Origin: a virus
Reading direction: 5' to 3' (one strand)
DNA: 37,022 nt
IMG/VR virus record: IMGVR_UViG_3300018080_000356
Span: 1 to 37,022 of that record
Shown here: piece after piece, positions 23,201-30,444 of the stretch
How the letters are laid out: each line of letters begins with the position of its first letter
Position numbering within the stretch: position 1 is the stretch's first letter
Program-made: the position numbers and the translations under genes
The notes under the pieces: generated by a model
Told to the model about the DNA's origin: nothing
Seen by the model: only the letters and a program-made list of their open reading frames with translations
Databases searched by the model: none

Positions 23201-26187
23201 AGAGTTTTGAGGCCATTGCGCGTGGGAGCAACACGTTTTTGATTTCGGGGGATCGGACCAATGCCTACCGCACCGGCACAGTGTTGTTGTTCACGGATAG
23301 CGGAGGCTCTTTCACCGATTTCCTACAGGTGTCAGGGACGGATTACGACGGCGAAACCAATCGTACGGAGGTCTCGTTAACAGCCAATGCGATTCGGCAG
23401 TATGTGTCCGGCTCCCAGCTTCTGTTTTACTCGGTGCGACCAATCTTCGAGCCTCCGACCACTGAGGTACAGACAAGTCGTGTTCCGGTTCTAACGGAAC
23501 CTTACACGGTCTATCGGCGTGTCGAAGGGGAACCGGGTGTTATTCTCGTTGAACCAACCCAGTTCCAGATCGACAACTCTGGTCGGGTAATCTTTTCGGA
23601 GGCTCTCAAGGCCAGAGAAGAGTTCTCGATTTTTTACACGGGCTACGAAGTGGCGGAAGCGGGCATCAATCTACGTGCTTCTTACACGAGTCAGATAACA
23701 CCCAACAGTTCTAACGGTTTGCTGGGCCAGATTTTGTTGGCCAACTATTCCATCCTGTCCCCTGACTCGTTCTACTATCGCGTTGAGACGATGACCAATT
23801 TCCGGGGCGAGTATGCTCAGGAGATAGCGTCAGACGCGAGCAGTGGTTCTTCTGGCCCGCAGACGGAGAACGCTTCGCAACCCCAACTGTTTGAGCAAGG
23901 CCGACCGTCTCTTTATTTCGACGAAAAACATCTTGCCAACCAGGATATCATCGCCAGATCCACGCTTCTTTTCTACAACGACGCCGTCAACCTCCTCGAA
24001 GTCTATCTTCGTGCTCTGGACGGTCGTGTTGTGGGCAACAATGACGGGCTGTTGCTGTTTGACGGGACAACGGGCGCGGAGCATCCTCCTGGACCAGTTA
24101 CGAACCAGATTGACGATGTTATCAAGGTATCCGACGCTCCCTACGAGATAACCTTCCCGCCTTTCGCTGTTACCTCTATCGGCACCTTCCAGAAGTATTA
24201 CATCCCTGGAACCAGGAGTCGTTTCTACCCGACGGACAAGAATTTCTACGCTGTGTCGGCGGTCACGCCCACATCGGAAACCGGGGACGAGGTCGCGGAC
24301 ACTGGGTCAACCAATATCACACTCGTATTTGGTTTGCGCACACGGCTCGCGTGGGCTGTCGTCATGGAGTCTACCGAGTTTTCTGGTCCGGCTTTACTCA
24401 AGGTAGATGTCGCGGAAGGCTCGGAGGAGTACGCTCGGCCACCTTTCAAAACCGGCATGGAGTGTATCGTTCAGCGCCGTGACGGCACCTATATCAACGA
24501 TAGCAGTTCGCCTGTTACCGTTACTTCGGTCACAGCGACTACTCTTGGTATAACTGGCTTGGCGGGCACGGCGGACGTGGGGACTACTATTTATCGTTCC
24601 CCAATTGACGGCTCCGCTCAAACCGGTCCTGACGAGTTGATTTATTATCTCTTTAGCCGGGATTACTCGTTCAACGGAGAGAGCGGCCAGATCATTTACA
24701 TCGAGGAGATTTCTTCGATATCCAACACGCCTCTGAAGGAGGAACAGGCTCTTTCGGGTAAGATTAATCTGATCAATACCTTAACAGCGCCTGAAAAGTT
24801 CCCGGCCCTTTATGGTGGCATCACAGACGACGACGGGGATCTGAGCTTCCCGATCCAGACGCCGGACCCGGATAACGAGCAGAACGGGTTCCTGTGGACA
24901 GAAGACCAGATAATCCATAATCCGACGGGCATCATAAGAGGTCTGACGACCTCTCCGTACGTGGCTACAGGTACTATTGACGGCACCGGGACGATCATTA
25001 CTAACGGGGCGGGTCCATGGCCTCCTCCGCCTTTAGATCCGGAGAAGTACGATATAGCCCGTGTCATCGCTGGTCCCGATGGACCTTCTGCTTTTGCTCG
25101 CATAACGACCGTCGGGGCTAACACGATCACGGTGGACACGGCACTCGGGTCCACGCCGGGCGCGGTCACGTTCGAGATAGCGGTTAGCTCCATCACAGTG
25201 GGCGGGTTGGGTATGTTTGATCCCGATCCAACCATACTCTTCGACGCCACCGCGATCTTTCTGAGTCAAGCGAGGGTAGGTTACACCGTGGTTTATGTTG
25301 ACCCGCCCAGTGCTAACACTGGGGAGCGTCGTCAAATCATAGATATTATAGATAACACGCACGTACGGTTGGACGCGCCTTTGCCGTCTACAGCCGGTGG
25401 TGCGTATCGAATTGATAACTCGCTGGCCACGTATGGCGGTTCCTCCAACGACTACTTGGCTCTTTTGAACGATGCTTTGACGGGCCAGTTGGGGGTATAC
25501 GCCGACGAGCAAACGTACATTTTGGATTTCCTGGATCAGGTCTTCACCGACATCTTCACCAGTGCTACGGGAGAGACAACCGTTGGCTTGAAGACGCTCG
25601 ATGACGTGAACGGCACCTTTCTTACATCAGAGGTGTCTCAGGCCCATTTCGTGTACATCGTGGCCGGACCCAACGCGGGCATCTATCAGGTCGAAAACGT
25701 CCTTTCGGAGACCCAGTTGGAGGTTGAGACGCCCTTCCCGGCCACCCAGTCCGGTATTTCTTACCGGATCGTGAAGCTCTTTGGTGTGTCCAAGGCCACG
25801 GTCCAGGCCCTCTTTACTCTCTATCAGAGTATTGCGGCCCTGGAAGCTAACACCATCGCCTTCCAGACATTGATTAACGACCCGGTTCCCGTAGCGGGGG
25901 TTCCAGCGGCGTTTGCACGGCCGACGCTGACATCCGACCTGGATGCCAGGGACGTTCTCGTGGACGCCCGTCTAACTACTGATATCCCGGCTACGATAGA
26001 ACTTATCGAGAACATCCTGGCCAACACCGACAAATTGTACGATGGCCGGTACACGTGGATTGACACAAGGATCAATTTGAAGTCCGGCCTGATCGTGCAA
26101 CAGGCCATAGCCGTTGATAATCGGATAGAGGCGCAAGAGGACTTCTACAACCAACTGATCAAACTGCTTGCCGTTGAGGAGGCTTAG
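20263..26187 (+). CDS. Giant multi-repeat baseplate protein
   Basis: A 1974-aa protein starting at TAATG, overlapping the preceding stop. It is nearly all predicted beta structure, rich in Pro, Thr, Gly and Asp and poor in Lys. Two repeat families are visible. Family A (about 31 residues, SPPSGT...TG.L....D...YSG..V) occurs at residues 156-186, 244-274, 337-367, 458-488 (degenerate) and 690-719. Family B (about 55-60 residues, roughly GxYxVxxVxSxTxLxV followed by a gap and YxI) occurs near 558-617, 1596-1644, 1660-1719 and 1782-1839. The last ~130 residues are helical. Position between the spike tip and the wedge genes, repeats and size suggest a baseplate or peripheral structural protein, possibly with a receptor-contacting role. 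I recognise no enzyme motif and no named family. It ends in TAG. Confidence 0.8.
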   Translation: MAFSISGYVLEPIRVGQANSPFTQTPDNYISDQTAFDTAYPSDESEPRNDYLVLITSEGTPIAGLLANAEFGWTKNEVVQRLDYQAAAGRFAPLPGSVVTEAGTLTVDSNVDRITVRPPVRSAPVLGAPYRLAVGSTGSGTTWTVSIVADDSGFGSPPSGTAELSLETGHLNWNTGDLTTYSGQLVRWQQQQFFEFKDSTSIGLIDDDVVLLNPIPGTGQIPLLRFGFGLYLETVEFPTEPLPSPASGTVNWALDTGRLKFNPTDISNYSGTPVYYDGVLYDKGLTLPRQVLGDIAAPAAITGLPPTGVDLIFALPNASPYYQFPQFTYLDSALFSSGKTGVVQVDPSSGAVQFSAADQAKYAGESVTVIFGDLPIERGISVRFLRTPVNLDASQTIKDVTAFYEVTNAVWADPIIASPQVFLPSTPIDDPAYPLVIEIAQGQGTYISSNFPRLDVPSPPTGLGYYIGFDEGVLYFAQRKYQTLVPILQPTTGVALPDPLVLTGNIVLELETGPGTGTYTPLVLGTDALLDPTSGVVSLVTSYPIIVEGVASFSGTTFEDPLADFVSTGIQPGYLIEVSTTAAEGVYTVANVVSATELETDVASPASVTGAAYTIRQNREILADRFFGEVILIDPSTKVQRLRSLGPATNAPRLNIPTAYVTTSGFRFGPAAAAQFATVVLVPTDLDFTSPPAGTVEISEATGNLNFSAADLGTEVFWMRELVIKTDYILQAGLGLIQFTDRMLSLEEILVTYTTEPPSTEPPTDPDPPQQEYGRFLIRKEITQDHPTPTSTLEFNVAGLDVADDPPPAVFRGGRPQELGVQCTVDTAASTITFLPDDHLTDALPHGATIGPDERVYIDYYVTQAVGGEKTITVLNPPILTAVVNIAVIDENGDPNNKFTVHGDHTASFPPDYLLRIENEQVYLIGSSTYNPTTNETTVELYGNQVFQDAFTDPNVFVSSGATPITSAPLAPSYFAAELESFEAIARGSNTFLISGDRTNAYRTGTVLLFTDSGGSFTDFLQVSGTDYDGETNRTEVSLTANAIRQYVSGSQLLFYSVRPIFEPPTTEVQTSRVPVLTEPYTVYRRVEGEPGVILVEPTQFQIDNSGRVIFSEALKAREEFSIFYTGYEVAEAGINLRASYTSQITPNSSNGLLGQILLANYSILSPDSFYYRVETMTNFRGEYAQEIASDASSGSSGPQTENASQPQLFEQGRPSLYFDEKHLANQDIIARSTLLFYNDAVNLLEVYLRALDGRVVGNNDGLLLFDGTTGAEHPPGPVTNQIDDVIKVSDAPYEITFPPFAVTSIGTFQKYYIPGTRSRFYPTDKNFYAVSAVTPTSETGDEVADTGSTNITLVFGLRTRLAWAVVMESTEFSGPALLKVDVAEGSEEYARPPFKTGMECIVQRRDGTYINDSSSPVTVTSVTATTLGITGLAGTADVGTTIYRSPIDGSAQTGPDELIYYLFSRDYSFNGESGQIIYIEEISSISNTPLKEEQALSGKINLINTLTAPEKFPALYGGITDDDGDLSFPIQTPDPDNEQNGFLWTEDQIIHNPTGIIRGLTTSPYVATGTIDGTGTIITNGAGPWPPPPLDPEKYDIARVIAGPDGPSAFARITTVGANTITVDTALGSTPGAVTFEIAVSSITVGGLGMFDPDPTILFDATAIFLSQARVGYTVVYVDPPSANTGERRQIIDIIDNTHVRLDAPLPSTAGGAYRIDNSLATYGGSSNDYLALLNDALTGQLGVYADEQTYILDFLDQVFTDIFTSATGETTVGLKTLDDVNGTFLTSEVSQAHFVYIVAGPNAGIYQVENVLSETQLEVETPFPATQSGISYRIVKLFGVSKATVQALFTLYQSIAALEANTIAFQTLINDPVPVAGVPAAFARPTLTSDLDARDVLVDARLTTDIPATIELIENILANTDKLYDGRYTWIDTRINLKSGLIVQQAIAVDNRIEAQEDFYNQLIKLLAVEEA
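20728..22419 (+). repeat. Family A repeats (31 residues) in the 1974-aa protein
   Basis: Copies lie at 20728-20820, 20992-21084, 21271-21363, 21634-21726 (weak) and 22330-22419. The core is a Ser-Pro-Pro-x-Gly-Thr turn, seven or eight residues, TG(H/R/N)L with an aromatic, then D and in the first three YSG/YAG plus V. Shared short strings are SPPSGTAELSLETGHLNW, SPASGTVNWALDTGRLKF and SPPAGTVEISEATGNLNF. The first three are 88 and 93 residues apart, so each is probably the recurring edge of a larger ~90-residue domain. Confidence 0.75.
21934..25779 (+). repeat. Family B repeats (55-60 residues) in the 1974-aa protein
   Basis: Copies lie at 21934-22113, 25048-25194, 25240-25419 and 25606-25779. 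Matching strings are EGVYTVANVVSATELETDV, SAFARITTVGANTITVDTA, GERRQIIDIIDNTHVRLDA and GIYQVENVLSETQLEVETP, each followed 10-14 residues later by an aromatic-x-Ile ending (AYTIRQ, TFEIAV, AYRIDN, SYRIVK). The preceding half often has a Val/Gly-Tyr strand (GYLIEV, GYTVVYV, HFVYIVAG). A small beta domain repeated in tandem is the simplest reading. Confidence 0.7.
26176..26182 (+). promoter_or_regulatory. Strong ribosome-binding site deciding the 26189 start
   Basis: GAGGAGG lies six bases before ATG 26189, inside the last codons of the giant gene. An earlier in-frame ATG at 26168 would precede this site, so 26189 is chosen. It is one of the strongest Shine-Dalgarno matches in the window, suggesting that the 58-aa protein is made in quantity. 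Confidence 0.8.
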
Positions 26188-26188
26188 A

Positions 26189-26365
26189 ATGGACAACGAA
26201 AAGAAGCCGGGTGAGACTCAAAAGCAAGAGTTTCCAAAATGGGAGAAGCGCAACTTCGCGCTCAACGAACACATGAAACAGGTCTGCGAACTCGGTATTG
26301 CCGCGACCAAGGCCGAGATCGCCAGCCTCAAACGGAAGCTAGAGAAGCTTCAATACGGTAGCTAA
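26189..26365 (+). CDS. Small charged helical protein, 58 aa
   Basis: It starts MDNEKKPGETQKQEF, continues PKWEKRNFALNEHMKQVCEL and ends with a basic heptad-like helix (AEIASLKRKLEKLQYGS). The C-terminal ~30 residues could form a short coiled coil; Cys39 is the only cysteine. No family is recognised. A strong ribosome-binding site and a TAATG overlap with the next gene argue that it is real. A small baseplate subunit or a chaperone for one of the two large neighbours is possible. Confidence 0.75.
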   Translation: MDNEKKPGETQKQEFPKWEKRNFALNEHMKQVCELGIAATKAEIASLKRKLEKLQYGS

Positions 26366-28545
26366 TGGCCGCACCTCCAAATTGGCAGTCTTTCGAGATC
26401 AAACTCCCCGGCGAGGATTTGCTGGAAGGGGCAAGGAACATCCTCGAAACCCTGATGGTCTTTTTGGAGGTCATCAAGGCCATTTTGGAGACTGTGAAGG
26501 CTTTCTTAATTGACTTCGGCAACCCGCTCAAGGCGCTCCTGGAAGCACTCATCCAGAGGATCTTACAGCTATTCGAAGCCCTCAAACGGACGGGTATTTA
26601 CGGGTGGTTCGATGTCCCCGACCCTCTTGTAGATCCTAACTTCAACCGTTTCGTTGGTGGTTTTCCCGCGTTCACGACTCGCTACAAGGCCGGGTTATAT
26701 GATTCCAGGGACCCTAACAGGCCGCAACCTATCCCGGTCGTGACGAAGAGTGGGTTTGTTATTATTGTGGCGGACGCAGAGGGGCCGCTGGGTCTCGTCC
26801 GGCTGATGAAAATCCTGCTCGATTTCTTGGGTAAGGAGTTTCTATCCCCTCAATATTTGGCCCCGGCTAACTTCAAAGTACTTCCGTTAGGCGACGACGG
26901 GGACCCTATACTTTCTGTCGTCAAGGTGTTCCAGGACCAGCCAGAGTCTGTTGTGGTTGAGTGGTCCCTGCCTCCGACAACTGTCCCAGGAGATCCAGGT
27001 TTCTCCGATCTATTCGGGCAAATTGCTACTCAGTTTATCCCTCCCAGGTTCCTCATTGAGAAGAGTGAGAAGAACCCAGCGGTAGGGGAGGTCGATGTAT
27101 CTGAGCTAGGGAATCCTGACGCCTGTGGTCAGGTCACGGCGGAAGTCCCTACGAAGTTCGAGGCTCGCGGAGAGCCGGGCCAAAACATCATACGCAAGAC
27201 CCGTCTGTTCGATCAATACAACGACCCGTTCTACAAGTTTCAGAAGTATATCGTCATCGACGCCACTACCAACACCGCGACTTTTCTTCTGGGGCAACTC
27301 GGCACCTACAGATACATCGACGACGATGTTGAGTTGAACAAGACGTATTATTACAGAGTCAGGGCTTACAGCGGCAACCTGGATATCACGGGCACGACAG
27401 TTAACTTCAAATCACCGGAAGCCAACGTGGTGGATCAGGTCCCTTTTATAGAGTGGCCCGGCACCGACCCGAACGACGCGCCCGTCATGGGAAAGGCTTC
27501 CCCTGTCAGCCCTATACGGATTCCGGAATACCCGGAGGACTTCGATGTCATCGAGAACCTCAAGCGGTTGTTCCAGACGGCGTTCTCCCTGAACTTTCAC
27601 CTGCCTCCTGATAAGGATGAGAACGGTCAGGCCCAAGATCCCACAGATCCTGAGGATATTGGAAAAGGGTCTTTGACCTCTCTGTCCGGGCCTTTGTCGT
27701 CGTTTGCGGCTATCCCGTTGGTTGGCGGGGAGTTCGAGGGGGCCGGGTCCACTGATATCACCTCTATCTTCCAACCGGACCCGGCCACAGGCGAGCTACC
27801 AGAACTCCCTTGGAATAATTCCTTGGTCAGGAGGAACTCAACCCGTCTGGCGTCGATCGTGGCCGGGGCGATGTTAGAGGCCAACAACGCCGTTTCGTTC
27901 AAGGCCCTTATGGAAGGCCCTTACCCTGAGGGCGACCCGGACGTAGAGGGTCTGACGGCTACTAATATCTCAGAACTTGTGTTCGAGATCACAGAAGTCC
28001 AGGACCCCACGGAGGCGGGTCAGGGAGGGGTACAGGACGCGGGAGTTCTTTACTCTCGTGCTTTTGAGGACACCAAAGTTCGCGAAAACGTGTTAAGGGC
28101 TGTGAACTTCTGTAAGGCTTTTACTCTTGGTGGAACGCCCCCGGACTGGATTCAGATCAGCCTTCTCAGGGATATCGTACCTTGGTCGGGGCAGCTTCTA
28201 TATGACTTGCTCGCCAAGATGCAAGCTCTTCTTGACGCCTACAAGGGTGTTATAGACGAACTCAAGGCTTTCATCGATCTTCTTATCCGTAAGATCGATG
28301 TCCTAGAAGAGTTCTTGGCTTATTTGATTTCGATTTTGGATTTTGTGTTAAGTCTTTCGGTCGGCTTCTACATTCTAAGTGTTCCGTCTGTGGAAGGGGA
28401 TGTCAACGAATGGGTAAGGTTGATCGATAACGCCGGGGGGACACCGCCACCCAGCGGTCCCGGAGGGTACACAGGAGGCGTGTCCTTTGCGTACGTAGCG
28501 GTTGATATCGGCCCATTTGAGGAGGCTTTTTCTCTGATCTTCTAA
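26365..28545 (+). CDS. Baseplate-associated protein with helical ends
   Basis: A 726-aa protein starting at TAATG. Residues 18-76 are one long amphipathic, Leu/Ile-rich helix region (ETLMVFLEVIKAILETVKAF; ALIQRILQLFEALKRTG). A strand-rich middle follows, with a fibronectin-III-like stretch around 190-355: VVVEWSLPPTT, then YRYIDDDVELNKTYYYRVRA with a closing strand. Residues 607-672 are again helical and hydrophobic (LLYDLLAKMQALLDAYKG; LEEFLAYLISILDFVLSLSV). The ends could pair with each other or with other subunits; membrane contact is possible but the helices carry charges. The family is not recognised. Its place among wedge and hub genes suggests a large baseplate subunit. It is followed by an eight-codon minicistron. 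Confidence 0.75.
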   Translation: MAAPPNWQSFEIKLPGEDLLEGARNILETLMVFLEVIKAILETVKAFLIDFGNPLKALLEALIQRILQLFEALKRTGIYGWFDVPDPLVDPNFNRFVGGFPAFTTRYKAGLYDSRDPNRPQPIPVVTKSGFVIIVADAEGPLGLVRLMKILLDFLGKEFLSPQYLAPANFKVLPLGDDGDPILSVVKVFQDQPESVVVEWSLPPTTVPGDPGFSDLFGQIATQFIPPRFLIEKSEKNPAVGEVDVSELGNPDACGQVTAEVPTKFEARGEPGQNIIRKTRLFDQYNDPFYKFQKYIVIDATTNTATFLLGQLGTYRYIDDDVELNKTYYYRVRAYSGNLDITGTTVNFKSPEANVVDQVPFIEWPGTDPNDAPVMGKASPVSPIRIPEYPEDFDVIENLKRLFQTAFSLNFHLPPDKDENGQAQDPTDPEDIGKGSLTSLSGPLSSFAAIPLVGGEFEGAGSTDITSIFQPDPATGELPELPWNNSLVRRNSTRLASIVAGAMLEANNAVSFKALMEGPYPEGDPDVEGLTATNISELVFEITEVQDPTEAGQGGVQDAGVLYSRAFEDTKVRENVLRAVNFCKAFTLGGTPPDWIQISLLRDIVPWSGQLLYDLLAKMQALLDAYKGVIDELKAFIDLLIRKIDVLEEFLAYLISILDFVLSLSVGFYILSVPSVEGDVNEWVRLIDNAGGTPPPSGPGGYTGGVSFAYVAVDIGPFEEAFSLIF

Positions 28546-28571
28546 TGGTGCCGTATAACGTGGAGGCGTAA
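28545..28571 (+). CDS. Possible eight-codon coupling minicistron (MVPYNVEA)
   Basis: The stop of the 726-aa gene overlaps an ATG (TAATG at 28543-28547). That ATG opens eight codons ending in TAA at 28569-28571, directly abutting the GTG start of the next gene. The GGAGG for the next gene lies inside it. Ribosomes reinitiating here would be carried onto that GTG. It has no suitably spaced Shine-Dalgarno of its own; GAGGAGG lies about 20 bases upstream. It may be only a coupling device, or chance. Confidence 0.35.
   Translation: MVPYNVEA
28562..28566 (+). promoter_or_regulatory. Ribosome-binding site for the GTG-started 28572 gene
   Basis: GGAGG lies five bases before GTG 28572. It decides this start, since no ATG is near and the resulting N-terminus (MSFDFNGTF) resembles that of the following gene (MSFDLQIDQ). 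Confidence 0.8.
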
Positions 28572-29306
28572 GTGTCTTTTGATTTTAACGGTACGTTTAC
28601 GGCCAGTCAGTTCGAGCGGTTCAAGAAGTATGTACAGGATCAGGTACAGCTTATTGACGCTCGGATCGTACACCTGGAGTCTGAGCGAGACCGGATAGGC
28701 AACTTGGCCTTTGCGTTTGATGACGGAGGCGTCCCGTCGGCTTACGCTGGCGACCCGCCCACCACATATGTGGGGAAATTGTTTGGGGTTTACGAGGCCC
28801 TTGGAGGCGAGGTCGAATTCGATTTACAGGTCCGGAGCAAGAAGCAACCTGTCTACCAGCTTGCCGGGGACGAGACAAAACCGGCGCAACTCATGAGCAA
28901 TGGTGAAGTTCTTAGTGTTTTGGGCATGTCTGACGCCGAATCGGCTCTCCTGATCCAAAAGATGCGTCACTGGGTCGGTGAGGACCTCCACAGGAGGAGG
29001 GAGGCCCTAGAGCGTAAGATCCAACGGGCCTTGGATTACGCCGATCAGTTAGAAGCCGAAATCAGCGAGTTGAGGCTACTCAAGGAGAGTGTTGAGACTG
29101 ACGGGTCCTTGGCCTTCTACATTAGTGAAATCGAGGCTCTAGCCAATGATCGGCAATACATGGCGATCACGAACGATAAGGCGGACCCAGATCCGCACGG
29201 TAAGCTCGCCCGCGCCCCTGTAGCTGGGTATATGCCAGGGCCGGAACGCGGCGATCCTGTTTCTTACGAGCGGACCTTGGACGGGGCCGTCAAGCCGAAG
29301 GCGTAA
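28572..29306 (+). CDS. Coiled-coil tail/baseplate protein of unknown family
   Basis: A 244-aa protein with a GTG start. Residues 1-45 include a helix (FERFKKYVQDQVQLIDARI), 45-115 a mixed domain (YVGKLFGVYEALGGEVEFDL), 120-185 a long charged coiled coil (HRRREALERKIQRALDYADQ; LEAEISELRLLKESVE), and the last 40 residues are Pro-rich and flexible. I do not recognise the family. It lies one base before the gp25-like gene and opens the same way, so a wedge-associated role is plausible. No catalytic or metal-binding motif is seen. Confidence 0.75.
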   Translation: MSFDFNGTFTASQFERFKKYVQDQVQLIDARIVHLESERDRIGNLAFAFDDGGVPSAYAGDPPTTYVGKLFGVYEALGGEVEFDLQVRSKKQPVYQLAGDETKPAQLMSNGEVLSVLGMSDAESALLIQKMRHWVGEDLHRRREALERKIQRALDYADQLEAEISELRLLKESVETDGSLAFYISEIEALANDRQYMAITNDKADPDPHGKLARAPVAGYMPGPERGDPVSYERTLDGAVKPKA

Positions 29307-29307
29307 C

Positions 29308-30441
29308 ATGTCTTTTGACTTGCAAATAGATCAGGTGTGCCCACACGAGGTGGTCGAAGAGGCGCTGTTCGTAGCCGACGACCGACAGACTGTTCGCCCA
29401 ATACGGCCGATTTCATCTACAACGTCCGTCAAAGTCTTGTTAAATAACGAGGTTTCGGTGCCATCGGAGGGTGTCTCCCTCCCGGCCAAGACTTCGGGCA
29501 CCAAGAGAGGTCCTTTTAGCGTCACGACTGGGGTTGATGACACATTGGACATATCGGTGAACCAGGGAAGTGTCCAGACAGCCGTTCTTCCCGCTTTGGA
29601 TCGTATGGACGCTGCTCGGGTGGCGGCGCTCCTGAATCGGCAGGTTCGAGGTATTACCTTTTCCGTGGTGAATGAGCGGTTGGCGCTATCCACCCTGGAA
29701 AGTGGTCCGGCCAACAGTTTTTTCATAGAGAGCACGAGCACGGCAGCCAGCGTCTTCGGGTTCCAGGCACACCGGAATTACCGTGGCCAACAACTTGTTC
29801 CGGGGTGGACTCTTGTTGGCGATCCCACAACCCTTGAGGATCGTCCTACTCGTTTGGTTATCTTCGACGAACCCCTACGGAGCGGCTCCGACTTCGTTGA
29901 GATCTCGTATGTTACGATCCGCGAAGAATGTCGGCGGTGTGGTGGCGTCGGCGTCGAGCACGACTGGCGTTATGACAGGAATGGCAAGATCATCGAGCTT
30001 CGGGATGAGGCTTTGCTCATCCAAGAGCTACAGAAAGACTTTTACACGATACAGGGGAGCAACCCTCTGCACACGTGGTACGGGACTCAACTCATCGAGT
30101 CTATAGGCAAGAAGATGGCAGCGGGCGGTTTCACCCAGAACATTATCACAGCGGATTTGTACCAAGCTTTCAACCGTTGGCAGTCTATCAAGAGGCAGCA
30201 AGAAGAAAATGTCGGGCAAACCGTGACGGACAGGGAGTTTCCGTTCAGGCTTTTGTCGGTGGTGTTAGAACAAAGCACCCAGGACCCGACTGTTGTTTTC
30301 GTCACATGTACTGTTCAAAATCGTTCTAGTGAACCTATCCAACTCACTCGTGGCTTGCAGTTGCCAGAGGCTTTGGAACTCCCAGACACAACAGGCGGAA
30401 CTATCCGGCAATCACTAAGCGGGACGGTCTTATCGGGTTAG
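29308..30441 (+). CDS. gp25/gpW-like baseplate wedge protein with N-terminal extension and CxxC motif
   Basis: A 377-aa protein. Residues 1-200 are an N-terminal domain (SVKVLLNNEVSVPSEG; FSVVNERLALSTLESGP) not found in the ~130-aa T4 gp25. Residues 208-213 read CRRCGG, and CPH begins at 11, which together could hold a metal ion. From about 233 the gp25 pattern begins: DEALLIQELQKDFYTIQGSN, then HTWYGTQLIESIGKKM from 255, a helix, and late strands (TVVFVTCTVQNRSSEPIQLT). In T4, gp25 forms the core bundle of the wedge with gp6 and gp7, and the next two genes encode the matching partners. The stop is TAG; the J-like gene begins one codon later in the same frame. Confidence 0.75.
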   Translation: MSFDLQIDQVCPHEVVEEALFVADDRQTVRPIRPISSTTSVKVLLNNEVSVPSEGVSLPAKTSGTKRGPFSVTTGVDDTLDISVNQGSVQTAVLPALDRMDAARVAALLNRQVRGITFSVVNERLALSTLESGPANSFFIESTSTAASVFGFQAHRNYRGQQLVPGWTLVGDPTTLEDRPTRLVIFDEPLRSGSDFVEISYVTIREECRRCGGVGVEHDWRYDRNGKIIELRDEALLIQELQKDFYTIQGSNPLHTWYGTQLIESIGKKMAAGGFTQNIITADLYQAFNRWQSIKRQQEENVGQTVTDREFPFRLLSVVLEQSTQDPTVVFVTCTVQNRSSEPIQLTRGLQLPEALELPDTTGGTIRQSLSGTVLSG

Positions 30442-30444
30442 AGT

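Noticed and set aside
28762-28773. 12-base palindrome CCACATATGTGG
   Set aside because: It is inside a coding region, and several palindromes of this length are expected by chance in 37 kb.
3509-30441. TAG recoded as an amino acid, as in some huge phages
   Set aside because: More than 10,000 codons of confident genes contain no internal TAG, and TAG ends at 4297 and 26187 lead quickly to other stops if read through. Recoding is not supported, though leaky readthrough at two junctions remains possible.
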